Source: Manduca sexta
Taxonomy: Eukaryota > Arthropoda > Insecta > Lepidoptera > Sphingidae
Length of the DNA: 64,000 bases
Direction: 5' to 3'
NCBI RefSeq assembly: GCF_014839805.1
Contig: NC_051117.1
Span: forward strand, 8,184,001-8,248,000
Under the pieces are notes generated by a model that did not search any database, was not told the DNA's origin, and worked only from the letters and a program-made list of their open reading frames with translations. The position numbers and the translations under genes are program-made. How positions within the stretch are numbered: the stretch's first letter is position 1; every line of letters begins with the position of its first letter. This document shows, one piece after another, positions 1 through 10,865 of this stretch.

Positions 1-403
1 ATAGGTGAGTGGGTATTCCTCATACAGAAGAAGTTCGTTTTTCTTTTTAAATTCTAGAACAGTAAAACAAATGGTTATGGTATTCATAAGTAGACTTTAT
101 TCTGTTTTAGAAAATAGTGTATTTAACAGTATGCAAAAAAAAATATTTATTTTTTACCATCTGCACAAAATATGGAATTTACAAGCAATTTACAATAACA
201 AGTAAAAATATTTTTTTTATCAAAAAAAAGTATATTTTTAATTTATTTTTCGCTGGAAACACGTGATAGTAAATAGTTTCGATCTTTTAAATTATGACCA
301 TCCAGTCCTCTGAACTTGACAATTTATTTATTTAGTTTATTATTTTGTAATGATATTTTGGTATGACCTAAATAGTTTTTTGTAACACTATTAATTGGAA
401 ATG
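1..403. other. AT-rich sequence without recognised features
   Basis: The stretch is AT-rich with homopolymer A and T runs. No long reading frame with coding character, RNA gene or repeat boundary was recognised. If the exon at 1,074-1,225 is real, this is probably intron of the same gene. Confidence 0.5.
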
Positions 404-645
404 AGTTATTCGCATTACTTCGCAAGAAATGTTGCCTGTACGTGTGTTATCCGCTTTATTCATTAAAAAGTGTTTTGCGTGTATGGGTTATCCGCATTAC
501 TTCTTATGAAGTGTTTTTAGTATGTGTGGTATCCACAATGCTTCTTCAAACTTATTTTTGTGTGTGTGTTATCCACATTACTTATTAAAAAGTATTTTTT
601 GTGTGTATGTTATGCGCATTATTTATATAATTTATAACAGCCACT
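404..645. repeat. Minisatellite, about six 41-bp units
   Basis: A diverged tandem array is anchored by the word GTTATCCGCATTAC (variants GTTATTCG, GTTATCCAC, GTTATGCG). The word starts at 404, 446, 487, 528, 568 and 609, giving a period of 40-42 bp. Each unit also carries a T-rich, GTGTGTGT-like half. The units are clearly diverged, so the array is old or slowly homogenised. Confidence 0.8.
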
Positions 646-1073
646 TTCTTCATAATGTATTAAGGTAGGAATTACAGTAAAAGCCGTAAAAGGTGCCTAA
701 CGTCAAAATTTAGACTAAGTGACAGTAATTTTTACTGTTAGTGTGAATCAAGACTGTCCACATAGGTCGGTTAACTACAAGTATATTCATGGTATCCACA
801 TCAATATAGTTTTATACAGTATACAAAATAATCATATTACAATTGACGGAGCCGATACAAATATCCAAAGAAAACGTCGTGCTCTATTGTTTCACTTTGT
901 TGATGAAAACAGACGTATAATGATTTCTTATTTTTACGCGAATGTTAGACATTGAAATTAAACTAATTTTCGGATTCTATCGCGGTGTTAGTATTTTATT
1001 TTCTCCCGATTTTTTTTTTAATTTCAACAGACGTACGTTTATTCACATCAATTCAAATGAGTGTTGCGCGCAG
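646..1073. other. Non-coding stretch with a repeat fragment
   Basis: Bases 915-1,012 match the 5' part of the dispersed repeat seen again at 56,495-56,575 and upstream of the GACGTTTCGAAG repeats (shared words ACGCGAATGTTAGACAT and TATCGCG). A poly-T tract and TTTCAACAG at 1,012-1,030 look like a splice acceptor. The reading frame that continues into the exon at 1,074 has a TGA at 1,058, so that acceptor cannot serve the exon. Confidence 0.45.
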
Positions 1074-1225
1074 GCCTGTACCCGTGGGTGGTGTCGCTGG
1101 CGGCGCACCCGCGCGCGTGCGCGGTGGGTGCGGGCGCGGGGGCGGCGGGCGGCGCGGAGGGCGCGGGCGCGGCGGTGCGGGAGGCGCTGCTGCAGTTCGG
1201 CTCGCTGCTGGCCGCGCCCACATAG
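1074..1225 (+). CDS. Probable terminal coding exon of a gene entering from the left (partial)
   Basis: After the acceptor-like TTGCGCGCAG, two bases complete a split codon. They are followed by 49 codons starting LYPWVVSLAAHPRACAVG, a Gly/Ala-rich stretch, VREALLQFGSLLAAPT and a TAG stop at 1,223-1,225. G+C by codon position is 42/49, 33/49 and 47/49, a gradient typical of coding DNA, in otherwise AT-rich sequence. The end VREALLQFGSLL looks like an amphipathic helix. The overall pattern loosely resembles the last helical repeat of large Sec7-type Arf-GEF (BIG-like) proteins, but this is only an impression and the family is not established. No upstream exon lies in the window. A hairpin (CGTGCTCTA/TAGAGCACG) follows the stop. 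A donor-like GTGAGA at 1,278 could make a 3'-UTR intron. The main alternative is a GC-rich non-coding island. Confidence 0.5.
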
Positions 1226-1895
1226 CGCCGCGTGCTCTACACCATACACATATAGAGCACGAGGCTCTAGCGCGACGGTGAGACCAATTTTATTGATTTA
1301 GTACAGTCATACATAAGAACTAATTACTATAAATGTACACAAAAACCCTATAGGTACCCTAAAACCAAGTAAGCGGAATCGAGGTCCAAATAATGGGTTG
1401 ACTATAGACATATGTACCCCACGTCACTCGACACAATTATGTCGGTATTTATCTCTATACCGACGTCATGAAGTAGACTTAACTAAGTTAAGTTATGATG
1501 AGCCGAGTTTACTTCGCACACCACCACTTACACCCTATAAAATAAGAATATAGATAACACGACTGCTAAATAAATCCGCCTTATTAGAGACAAAAATAAT
1601 ATCTCTATTTCAATTTAGGTAAACTTAGTTATAAAGATATTCCCACTTCTCCGCATATCTTCAATTAAGTAAATCCAAATGTGTTCGAACAGCAAATCAT
1701 TTCAACCCGTTACTAATAAATACTTTGTTTCCAGTGACGTCACGCAGCGGCATCCGTTCACACGTCACGTGCGCGCGTGTGCATCAAGCAATGTTAGACA
1801 AATCACAGTCAACTAGTATACATAGTATAGACAAAACATTGGACTTCCGATTAGTGGTTTAAATATAGTTACGCTGGACGCATCACGTAGCCATA
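1226..1895. other. 3' flank with a GC-rich CRE/E-box patch
   Basis: This is mostly AT-rich. At 1,735-1,742 there is a perfect TGACGTCA and at 1,766-1,771 a CACGTG, inside a CpG-rich patch that follows TTTGTTTCCAG (ends 1,733), which could be a splice acceptor. A frame beginning DVTQRHPFTRHVRACA runs 26 codons to a TAG. It could be a small terminal or 3'-UTR exon, but nothing confirms it. Confidence 0.35.
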
Positions 1896-2580
1896 AAGGT
1901 TCGTTCACATCCAACGACGTTGATTCATTCAGTTCACAACACACCGATAACGGCTGATGAATGTAGTACTATTATGTATAAGATTTCAATAATAACATTT
2001 TGTATTGCTGTAGATTTTGATATATTTGGTGTTGTGTTGCTATATGATTAGCTGGAAGTTACCTAGCAAATTCACTCTACATCTAATATCTTGACCAGGA
2101 AAATAAAAAACTTCGAGGGCGCCACTTTTACGTTTTAGTTTTAAAGTTAACTTAGTTCAAGAAATGATTTCCATATTTTGCCATAACATGGTCAGGTTTT
2201 TTATTTTTCTGGTCAGGTTATAATAACCTAACTTTAAACAAGTCACTGTTTTGTCACTATTCCTCGTGTTAAATAATTAAAGAGAGAAAGAGACAAAATA
2301 CTGATTTGTGTAAATAAATGATAAGGATTAATTGTCGGCTATAATATAATTATCCGCTCGTATTTTTTTCAATAAATTAGTAATAAGCTATGTGACAAGA
2401 CAAATAGTGTAACAGATACTCTGAATAGTCAGTCTTCGTCTTTCAATGCTAATTGCAAACTGAAAACAGGTCTAAGTTTATATACATAAGTGTTTTTATC
2501 GTGTGCTCATAGACTGCGTGGTTTTATTAATTATAGAAGTTTGCTAACACGTTATACGTCGTCAGATGTGAACGAACCTT
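1896..2580. mobile_element. Non-autonomous DNA transposon with 25-bp TIRs
   Basis: The left end, 1,896-1,920, starts AAGGTTCGTTCACATC. It matches the reverse complement of 2,556-2,580 at 23 of 25 positions. The interior (about 635 bp) is AT-rich and carries no transposase frame, so this is a MITE-like or deletion derivative. No convincing target-site duplication was seen, so the superfamily is not assigned. Confidence 0.7.
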
Positions 2581-2683
2581 ACTGTGTATAGATTTTGACG
2601 AAATATATATAATCATTCCTTGTTTTGTGTGAAAATATGTTTTGTATATAATGATATAATTTTATTTAATATTCGGGTGTGTT

Positions 2684-2901
2684 TTAATGTCCGAAAGAAT
2701 TTTTAGCCGAACCCGAATTTCGGCTTGTCATTTCGGCCTATAGATTTTCGTTCAATTCGGTCAACTAAAACTGACAATAGTTTGTATTTTTATAAATATA
2801 ACTCCAACCATTAATCGTTTTCGGTAAAAATGTTTTATCACTAGAAAGCGAAGCCGAATTATCGCGAAGTAGGCCAAAACCGAAAATTCTTCGGACATTA
2901 A
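2684..2901. mobile_element. MITE with TTAA ends and TTCGG-rich subterminal repeats
   Basis: The left end TTAATGTCCGAAAGAATTTT (2,684-2,703) and the right end AAAATTCTTCGGACATTAA (ending 2,901) form an inverted repeat with one indel. Further TTCGG/CCGAA words line both halves. The flanking TTAA on each side could be a piggyBac-type target duplication or part of the TIR. There is no coding capacity. Confidence 0.65.
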
Positions 2902-3721
2902 CGAATAGCACAGTTGACGAATTAATTTATTGAAACGCTAGATTACAGTAGGAAGTAGATGGTTTGAACCGCCGAGTTCTATACAGAGCCTAGATCCAGG
3001 GATGATGGATAGCCTGGAATTTATAAGCATCAGTTTAATGATATATTTTTATTCTTCAACTAAGACGGGAATCCACGATAGGGTCCATCCCTACGAAAAA
3101 AATCATTACCAAGAAAGCCTCGCCATGTGCTGGTTAAAGGAGGTACTAGTTTCTTGTATAGACAAATTTTACAAAACGAATAACTTAAAATGGTATCCGC
3201 GAAGCAGGTTTAGTATTATCTTGTTCAGGTTATAATTTTATTTAATTTTTCGGTTTAATTCTGATGGTTCAGAAAGGCTAGAACCTATATCTTGGATCCT
3301 CATCTGAATGAAGAATATACGCGTATAATTGAGCTCCTGGATCGCTATGCCTTAAATGCTTTGTCCCGGACTTCTACCAAAATGAAGGTCATTCATATAT
3401 TACGTCTTTTACTCGAGAAAATAACTAAATATCTTTATGTTTAAGTTACATAATTGATTGGGTATTCCGATTATTATATTATTAATTAATTTATTCTAAT
3501 TTTAAATAAAATTAATTAAAAATGATGTAACGAGTAATAAGTGGAAGCAGTGATTGGAAACAAAGACGCAATATATGAATGATCCCGAAAAATACAATTT
3601 CAATATTTTCTTACCATCGCGTAGACAATATATTAAAATGTGCATAAAATAATTTTCATAATTCTTGGCCGTAAAATACGCCTTTCTTCAATTATTAATG
3701 CCAATAAAAAAGAATGTAATT
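2902..3721. other. No recognised feature
   Basis: AT-rich sequence. The short frame at 3,002-3,235 has no recognisable domain or coding bias. Nothing else is visible. Confidence 0.5.
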
Positions 3722-4104
3722 AGGGGGCCTTATTCCGTCTACGAGGGCTAATCCGTCTTTTGGCAATTACGGGCGTTCTAATCGAAGGAAAGCTTTAGTA
3801 GTCGTAAATAAATTAAAATAAAATGTTTTATTCATCACGTAGTCGAACATAGTTGCACTTATCATATGTCAAGGTACATGAAAATATTTAATTAAAGTAG
3901 CTTATATAAACAAAGACAATTTATATGAAAATAAAACAAATGAAAAATTAAGTAAACAAAGAAGCCAGCTCAGGCTGGCAGGAAAGAAGAAATAAAGTAG
4001 GTGAATTGAGTCTCTTACCTATACGGCTGTCAAAGCTGACCATATATTAAAACGCCCGTAATTGCTAACAGACGGATTTACCCCCATAGACGGAATAAGA
4101 ACAC
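3722..4104. mobile_element. MITE with about 50-bp TIRs, first copy of a family
   Basis: The left arm begins AGGGGGCCTTATTCCGTC and includes GGCAATTACGGGCGTTCTAA. The right arm ending near 4,104 is its inverted copy (GCCCGTAATTGC and AGACGGAATAAG). The same arm recurs at 61,975-62,126 and 62,196-62,563. The interior is AT-rich with no frame, so the element is non-autonomous. The ends resemble Harbinger-like MITEs, but no TSD was confirmed. Confidence 0.7.
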
Positions 4105-5184
4105 TGACATACAAATGATATATCCGAGAGACAAACATCGGTAACATTTCCATACTTGTATGTTTTTAGTAGCGACAATGATTGTGGAAAGGCGTCTTGG
4201 CTTAAGTGTTTATAATAAATTTAAAATAATGCTGGTTTTTCGTGCAGTAATATTAGCGAATGTTTGCGATTTAGACTATCGTGTTTGTTTTACGTCCAAA
4301 CAATAGTCCAACTTGAATTAAAGATGATTTTTTTATAACCTTTGACAATTGCTTGATTTCTGCACTGAATCGTATAGGAAATGTATGTTTAACTCTGGGT
4401 CCCTCGTATTGCATTGTCTAAGTATGTATTCAAGCAATAGTGTAAGTAATACGTTTTAATTTTAAAGAAATCGACGTGTAAAATTATTTGAATTATAATT
4501 CGCATGTAGTGTCTATGTGTTGATGCAGTTTCTTGAAATATTTTCAAATTTAGCATCCAGGGTTTACCAACCAGATTCAGTGGCGACCACAGCGATATCA
4601 ACCGTATCACGATGTGTTAAAGTTCAATGTGATACTGTTGAGGTGAACTTGAATATTTTGAACCCTGGATGATTTTATTATTGTTATGGGTAAGCCATTT
4701 ACTATCATAGGCTATACTTCATTCAAAACAGAAGCTACAGAGTAACCTACTCGTCTAGAACTTATTCATTCAATAATTCATTCATTCATTCATTCGTTCA
4801 TTCTTTAATTACACAAAAAAACGTTGTACTATTGTCAGGACGCACTATCTATCTATCGAAAAACTAACTTTCCTATATTGACTGCTACTGTTCTAAGCTT
4901 GTATCCAAAGCTAACAGATATGTAGAGTATTAAGCTAGAATAGAAACGCCATAGCGTGATTGTGTTGTAACGGAGTCAATGGATTAGTTAAGACGCGGTT
5001 ACCGTTTTCATTTTATATATTTTATTATTCGCCATTAGTTGGATGCGGCCCTGTGTATAGCGCCAGTATCAGTTTAAAAAATAATGTTACGTAGTTACTA
5101 TAATATCCGACTTTTGCTGGTGGGTTTAGGTCTTACGTTGACTTAGTGCGGGCAGACATCACATAATTTGGAAATTTTCAAAAA
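4105..5184. other. AT-rich DNA with an ATTC microsatellite
   Basis: An imperfect (ATTC)n run lies near 4,765-4,805. A 12-bp inverted pair, CATCCAGGGTTT and AACCCTGGATG, brackets about 4,552-4,671 and could be a small decayed element. No coding evidence was seen. Confidence 0.45.
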
Positions 5185-5415
5185 AAAAATTATACGTGCG
5201 CGACAAAGTGACCCCACTACACCTGATGGTAAGTGGAGTGGTGTCCAAAAGAACTTCGAGTGTCGACAGTTGATTATCCCTCGACAGTCGACTCAGTTAT
5301 GCCGGCCACAGGCTGATCCCGGAACTTACGTGGACCACTAAGACGGGTTTTAACGCCTTGTGTACGGTGGTCGTTATCCGGGCGGATACAAAATATATCC
5401 ACCACTATTGAATAT
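5185..5415 (-). repeat. Dispersed repeat 'TGGTGGTAGGATAT' family, reverse copy
   Basis: Read on the minus strand, it starts TGGTGGATATATTTTGTATC and CGGATAACGACCACCGTAC. It continues through GCCGGCATAA and TCGACTGTCGAGGGATAATC, and ends near the word CCATCAGGTGTAGTGGGG. Full or partial copies occur at 6,405, 41,365, 43,130, 55,012, 57,308, 59,754 and 60,998. It is about 230 bp with no coding capacity, probably a retroposon. Confidence 0.75.
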
Positions 5416-5699
5416 ATAATATAGAACTGGTATTAATGAGTTTGTTTACAGAGATTAATCTCTGAACTTGTTACTAATATTAAAAATCATTCTGCGATGA
5501 AAAACTACACTGTGAATGATCGATAAACCTTAATATTTTTATTGTATACAAATGAGGTGAAAGGGAAGAAGAGTTATAAAATACTCCCTATTATTTAGTG
5601 TTGTATGAATTTGTATTTGGAGCTGTTGATAACACAGGGCTGCAGTCAATTACATGGATCGTGTTTCATATAACGAATAAATAAATTAGAACTAAATGT

Positions 5700-5925
5700 G
5701 TTTTTATTTTTCACTAACTATTGCTCGCGGCTTCGCTCCCGTGATGTTTTCCGGGATAAAAGTCCCGCTATATATTTTTCCGGGATAAAAAGTAGCCTAT
5801 AACCTTCCTATAGTCTTAATCTATCTCTATACTACATTTCATAAAGATCGGTTTAGTAGATTTTGAGGAAATTGATAACATACAGACAGACAGAAAAGGA
5901 GGCTTTATTTTAATATGTATAGATT
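5700..5925 (-). mobile_element. LINE or Helitron-type 3' tail 'GCGGCTTCG', reverse copy
   Basis: The plus strand reads GCTCGCGGCTTCGCTCCCG, TTTTCCGGGATAAAAGTCCC, then ACATACAGACAGACAGAAAA. This order is shared with 47,767-47,990 and, in the opposite orientation, 41,820-42,010. The family is very common in Lepidoptera. I cannot decide between an RTE-type LINE tail and a Helitron end from sequence alone. Confidence 0.7.
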
Positions 5926-6404
5926 ACCCAATTTGAAACCAAATTGTAAGTAGAAGATCTAGGTTCAATAAATACACATAAATAGGCCAAGATCTAAGTT
6001 TATGCTTGATTTATCGATACACCTATCACATTATGGATCAGAATAGCTTCAGCGAACAGTGAATAGCATACTTCCAACTCTGCCTACGTCGATGGAAACA
6101 TAAACATGTGGTATTGTGATTATTTACGAGAAAGAATATTTATTCATAAACAAAAAATAATTAGTAATGATCGATGACATCACAATTTTCAAGTAAACAC
6201 TCCAAGGACTATTAAAAATAACAGCTGATAATGGTTCTCGGTAAATATACCTATGTTTAAGGTTAAAATTAATTAGGTCACAACTTGTATATGCTGTGAA
6301 TTTTATACGTAATATACTGCATTGACAATAATAAGGAAAATCGAAAATGTATATGTGGAATATTAAATATCAAAGAATACTTACATATTTTCTATATTTT
6401 TGTT
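5926..6404. other. No recognised feature
   Basis: AT-rich. No reading frame, repeat boundary or RNA gene was recognised. Confidence 0.5.
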
Positions 6405-6650
6405 TTTAGCGGGTACGGCAGTGACCCCGCAGAACCTGATGATAAGTGGAGTGAGGTACAATAGAATGTCGAGTAACGAGAGGTGATTACCCGTCGGCAA
6501 TCGACATAATTATGCCGGCCTGTGGAAACCAGATATAAATGGGCAGATAACGGAACCAGTCACACTTATATGGGCCACTATGGCGGGTTTTAGCACCTTG
6601 TGTACGGTGGTCGCTATGCGGGCGGATATAAAATATATCCTACTAATACT
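6405..6650 (-). repeat. 'TGGTGGTAGGATAT' family, second reverse copy
   Basis: It shares with the copy at 5,185 the words GTGTACGGTGGTCGCTAT, GCGGATATAAAATATATCC, TTATGCCGGCC and CGAGAGGTGATTACC. The two copies are about 1 kb apart in the same orientation and clearly diverged, so they are separate insertions rather than a recent duplication. Confidence 0.75.
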
Positions 6651-6844
6651 AAATGTATTACATTGATAGTTATACAGCATAGAACACTAAAGAGTTATAC
6701 CCACGCGCTTAGCTAGGTATTAGTATTGGAGGACGTTAAAAAAATAAAACATTAAACAATTTGTACATTAAATAACACAAAGTTATCAGTCCTATACAGT
6801 CTAATACGAATCAATTGTAAGTTGAACAAGCTTTATTTAGGGAG

Positions 6845-7005
6845 CAGTGGCGAAGCGTCCATACTACCCGATTCCAATCGGCTTCCCTATTGGGTTTATT
6901 TACGTTTGTCTTAGTTTTATTTTTTGTTAAATTGCCTGCGATATGTTAACTAAGGCCTTTTTTTGCCTCGAGTTACCTTTTGAAAAATTTTACCCTTCGT
7001 TCCTG
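6845..7005. mobile_element. hAT-type MITE with a perfect 8-bp target duplication
   Basis: The element starts CAGTGGCGAAG and ends with the inverted CTTCGTTCCTG. TTAGGGAG occurs directly on both sides (6,837-6,844 and 7,006-7,013). An 8-bp duplication with CAG...CTG ends is diagnostic of hAT elements. At 161 bp it has no transposase. The related element at 45,446-45,791 has the same termini. Confidence 0.85.
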
Positions 7006-7013
7006 TTAGGGAG

Positions 7014-8001
7014 TGAACCTCTAACCTTCTCTTCCTACGTCAGTGGATATACAGGGATTTAAAAGTACAAAGATATAACTGACAAGTTGTACATCCCAAA
7101 CTGTTCCAATTACGTCGTTCTGAAATCCATTCCCTTACAAAGGTTAAAACTTACGTAGTATATTACTTACTCTATGGTATGTGGTTGCAACAGCACTTTA
7201 AAAACATGTCACCCGTCCTTAAAATTACTGTGACTAAATAAATGCCGGAATGTTTTTAATGGTTGACGCAGCCTGCAGTGTACTTTCACTACGTCGTCTT
7301 AGCGTAAATTGACTTGATCATGATAGTATCAAAAAGTATTCCCGGACTATCTCTTTAGATAAGAAATGAGAAACACTTAATATACAGCTCATAAATTTAT
7401 TTTTAGCAGATGTATTTACCATTTCGTTGGCCTATGTTAATTTTTGCTTATGTTACAAAGGATGAAATGAAAAAAATTTATGTTGGTCAAAATTTAAAAA
7501 AATATAGATTAAGTACTCCTTTATTTATCTTTCAGGATTATTGAAAATTGTCACTGAAAAGAATTATGTTTTGATTATACATAATTCAATTTGCATATCA
7601 AATATCACATAGAGCCTTGTAATAGTTTAGGCCATAGGTCAGCGATTTACCAATAAAATAAAAACAACGATAAAGTGTAACATTCTCAATACAACCAAAA
7701 AGTACGTAAATAGGTACAGAACTATAATAATAATTGTAATTCTTACTGTATAAAGTAAAAAGAGCATCGGAACGAAAGCAGACAGCGCGGGATGGCGCGG
7801 TTAAATTTAACTGTCAGTTCAAAGACCCCAACCTTACGCGGCCGCTGAAAATAACCCGCCTTCCTTCAGCCAACGCGAACGATTCCGTGTTCGAGATTAG
7901 AAATATTCACTGCGTCATTAAATTGATGCACACTATACAGTATACTGCCGTGGGAATCGAGAGGGCAGTAAGTCAAAGACGGCAAATTTTTTGTATTACT
8001 A
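7014..8001. other. No recognised feature
   Basis: Mostly AT-rich, with a GC-richer patch at about 7,765-7,870 that includes GCGGCCGC. No frame with coding bias was seen. The 63-residue minus-strand frame at 7,866-8,057 runs into the hAT element and is not credible. Confidence 0.4.
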
Positions 8002-8009
8002 ATTTGGAA

Positions 8010-8241
8010 CAGTCCTGGATTTGTAAATAGGTCGTATAGGCCGCGGCTTATGGGCATCAGTCCCTTAGGGACGGCAGATTTCAGAGGACGCTCACTCTTT
8101 AATTAATTATTTGTTTATTTAACTTTAGTATCTTCCATAATACAAACAAATGGAAAATTATTAAGTATTTTAGAAACCTGCCTACATGGGGCGGCGGAAA
8201 TAAAGTGACCTACACTCATAAAAAATATAAATCCGGCACTG
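8010..8241. mobile_element. hAT-type MITE with a perfect 8-bp TSD
   Basis: Inverted ends are CAGTCCTGGATTTGTAA and, reversed, CAGTGCCGGATTTATAA (14 of 17). They are flanked by identical ATTTGGAA at 8,002-8,009 and 8,242-8,249. The second family member spans 46,663-47,491 and is split by another insertion. The internal words CTACATGGGGCGGCGGAAAT and TTAACTTTAGTRYCTTCCA are shared. It has no coding capacity. Confidence 0.88.
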
Positions 8242-8249
8242 ATTTGGAA

Positions 8250-9150
8250 TGTACGTTAAACGAACTTTCTTCCTATCTAGGTTTCATACATCTACGAAAA
8301 TTCATTTTCTTGTTCGATAAACAACAGTAAGCATAATAAGATAATCTAGTTAACTATGTGATACAGCATAACCGCCTTGACTTACTGCTTTATCGATTAC
8401 TAGGGCAGTATAGGTCTAAATAGGGGTAAGTTGCCTTGGGTTTATTTCGAGTATGGACTAGAGATTGAACCCAACGCGAGCATCTAGCACACACTGGCTT
8501 TAAAGACTAAAAATTCGCCAGTATGTTATGTTCGCTATGACAGTAAATTCATAAGACTTTTATAAGAATTTTATAAAAGTTTCTGACCTATGTGAGTACA
8601 CAACTGCGCCACTGTCTTCCCATTATAAAGGCCGGCAACTCTTCTACTATTCCACTTTGAATAGAATGCATATGATCTATATGGGGTAATAATAATACCA
8701 TTAAGGTAACTAAAGCTTCATGCCTTAACCGCCTTTGCTGGGTTTAGGGTGGACGCCAGATACTAGGAAGGGCGTCAAAGGCTCTAAGAGGACGCCGCGG
8801 ACATACACTTAGAAGGAAAAAAGAGGACGCAAACATTTTATTACGCGATGCGCCCGTATTGAGACTTCCCGCCCTCACACCCACCACTACAACACCTGTA
8901 AGCCAGGATCAGCAGTAGCACGCATTTTATGACACCAAGCAGTGAAGCTCGGCGAGTCTCAAGGAAAACTAATTTGTCATAATGCGCCCGTATTCCTAAG
9001 CCGACGCTGGTAACCGGTGCCTGTTTCTCTTAGTAAATCTTTGAGGGAAGGCCTTCATAAGCCAATTACTGATACTGACCATTAGCTGATTTTCCTACAG
9101 TAAATAATGTTAGGGAAGGTTCTTTGGCATATCATTGTTTTGACCGAATA
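8250..9150. other. Unassigned moderately GC-rich stretch
   Basis: It contains two separated copies of the word ATGCGCCCGTATT (about 8,848 and 8,981) around a segment with several GACGCC/GGCGTC words. This suggests a decayed repeat, but boundaries and family are not recognisable. No credible reading frame was seen. Confidence 0.35.
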
Positions 9151-9159
9151 TACTTTCCA

Positions 9160-9240
9160 AGCGTAGCTACCGCCGTATCAATCGTATGAGTCATACGGGG
9201 CCCCAGAGCTTTCGGTGCCACTCTTATTGGCTTCCTTTAA
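9160..9240 (+). repeat. Fragment of a dispersed repeat, GCTACCGCCGTATCA
   Basis: The segment from TAGCTACCGCCGTATCA through GGGGCCCC to CTCTTATTGG is found again at 25,645-25,745 with the same order of words. It is probably the end of a transposable element. No boundaries were found. Confidence 0.55.
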
Positions 9241-10539
9241 TTAAACGCAGTGAGCGCCTAAAACTTCGTACTGCCCCAAAGGGCCCTCAACAAATTTTAA
9301 TATAAGGCACTTCTAAGGCAAAGGTACTTCACTCGTAGGTACTTATCAAAATAGTACATCAAGTTATCTATCTGTGACCCTCAAATTATTGCACCGTTTA
9401 TAAAACAATTTCTTCATTCCAACGACAGTAATTGTAAACAATTTTGTTGACTGCCTCGTCAGATAAAGCATCCTGCCATTCATCCTATTTGTCGGCCTTG
9501 GAAGGCCGTTGCTAAGTGTTGCAGAGAATGATCCTGAATGACATCATAGGAAGAGTAGATTGAAATAACTATCCTACATTTCTGAAATTTATAATTTGGG
9601 TTAAATGATTCCTCAATTTTTACTTACTTCAAACTAACTTAAGTAAGTAACTCTTTTTTTCAAGTTCTGCGAAATATTTTGGAGAAGTAATGGGATTTCT
9701 CGTTGAAACATCTGTCTTCTTTCCGGTAAGTATTTCATCTAGGAACCTATAATTTATGTAATAAAGTAACCTATTAATGTCGATTTGCGTACTCACCTAA
9801 CTACCAATTTTATCTGATTTTAATAAATAAATTGTACTAAGTATATAACGAAACAAGTGAATAGATAAGTACCTAGGCAAAATAAGACATGCCATGCGAC
9901 CTTGTTTTTGACCATCTTCAGTCATTTCCCCATCATTGATGCCAATTATCCGTAACATAGAGGACCATTGTAAACTTTAATAAAGCTATTACCACTAGTT
10001 CTCAGTTGAACGAACTCCGTTCAGGTCAAAAAGTAGCTGTTATAGCGCTAGATGGCATTGCATACTCAGTTTAGATTTAAAAAACTATATACGTCCAAGT
10101 TTTACTCTTCGCGTAGCGTCAAGGAACTTATAAAAGTTATTTTGGAAGTCTAATTATACATCTTAAATTTACTGAATGTGATATACAGATTCCATCGATA
10201 GAACCAGGGAATTCATATAGCTTAAGTGATAATAAATTAAAGTATCCAAATAAAAGTAATCTCACTAGCCTTTTACAATGTCACATTAATTATTTTCACT
10301 TCTTGATGCTTATTAATAGCTGCATGGACTCCTACTCGAGGTTATCAATTGGGAATATGGTTGGTTGTTCATTGGACGATCGATAAACACAATAGCAGAC
10401 AACATTAATTTAGTACCTACCTACACTGCTACATTAGTGAAAAGAACATGTGTGTTGCGTCCTTGTCCTTTAATCAATAAATGAAACCAAGGTCACAAAA
10501 CTCCTACACGTACAATGTATTACGATACTGCTTTCAAGT
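9241..10539. other. No recognised feature
   Basis: AT-rich sequence. No coding exon, tRNA or recognisable repeat was found. Confidence 0.45.
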
Positions 10540-10865
10540 GACAACGGACAATTTACTGTTGTTAGGTCTCTCATATGTGAGAGTCCGCCTGGGTAGGTAC
10601 CACCGCAATGTCTATTGCTGTCGCCAAGCAGCAGTGTGTAGTCACTGTTGTGTTCCAGTTTGAAGGACTTCGTAGCGAAGTAACTACTGGACAAAATAAG
10701 ATTTAACATCTCGTGTCTCAGTATGGCGAGCGCAGTGGAATACCAAACAATACTTTGTAATTCATAGTGTTGGATGGTGTTCCTATTGTTTATAGGCAGT
10801 CGTATCGCTTATCATCAGGCGAACGGCAAGCACGCCTTGTCATTCAAAGCAATAAAAAATATTAA
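10540..10865 (+). mobile_element. LINE 3' UTR and tail
   Basis: The sequence contains GGGTAGGTACCACCGCAATG, then ATCTCGTGTCTCAGTATGGC, TTTGTAATTCATAGTGTTGG and GTATCGCTTATCATCAGGCG, and ends CAAAGCAATAAAAAA. This is the 3' UTR layout of a common lepidopteran non-LTR retrotransposon. The same tail recurs at 49,225-49,398 and 32,449-32,560 (+), and reversed at 38,745-38,935 and 60,880-60,975. No ORF is left, so it is a 5'-truncated copy. Confidence 0.75.

Noticed and set aside
985..1301. Gly/Arg- and Ala-rich frames overlapping the GC-rich exon
   Set aside because: Low-complexity translations of GC-rich sequence in the wrong frames. The frame giving LYPWVVSLAAH has the better codon-position gradient and a clean stop.
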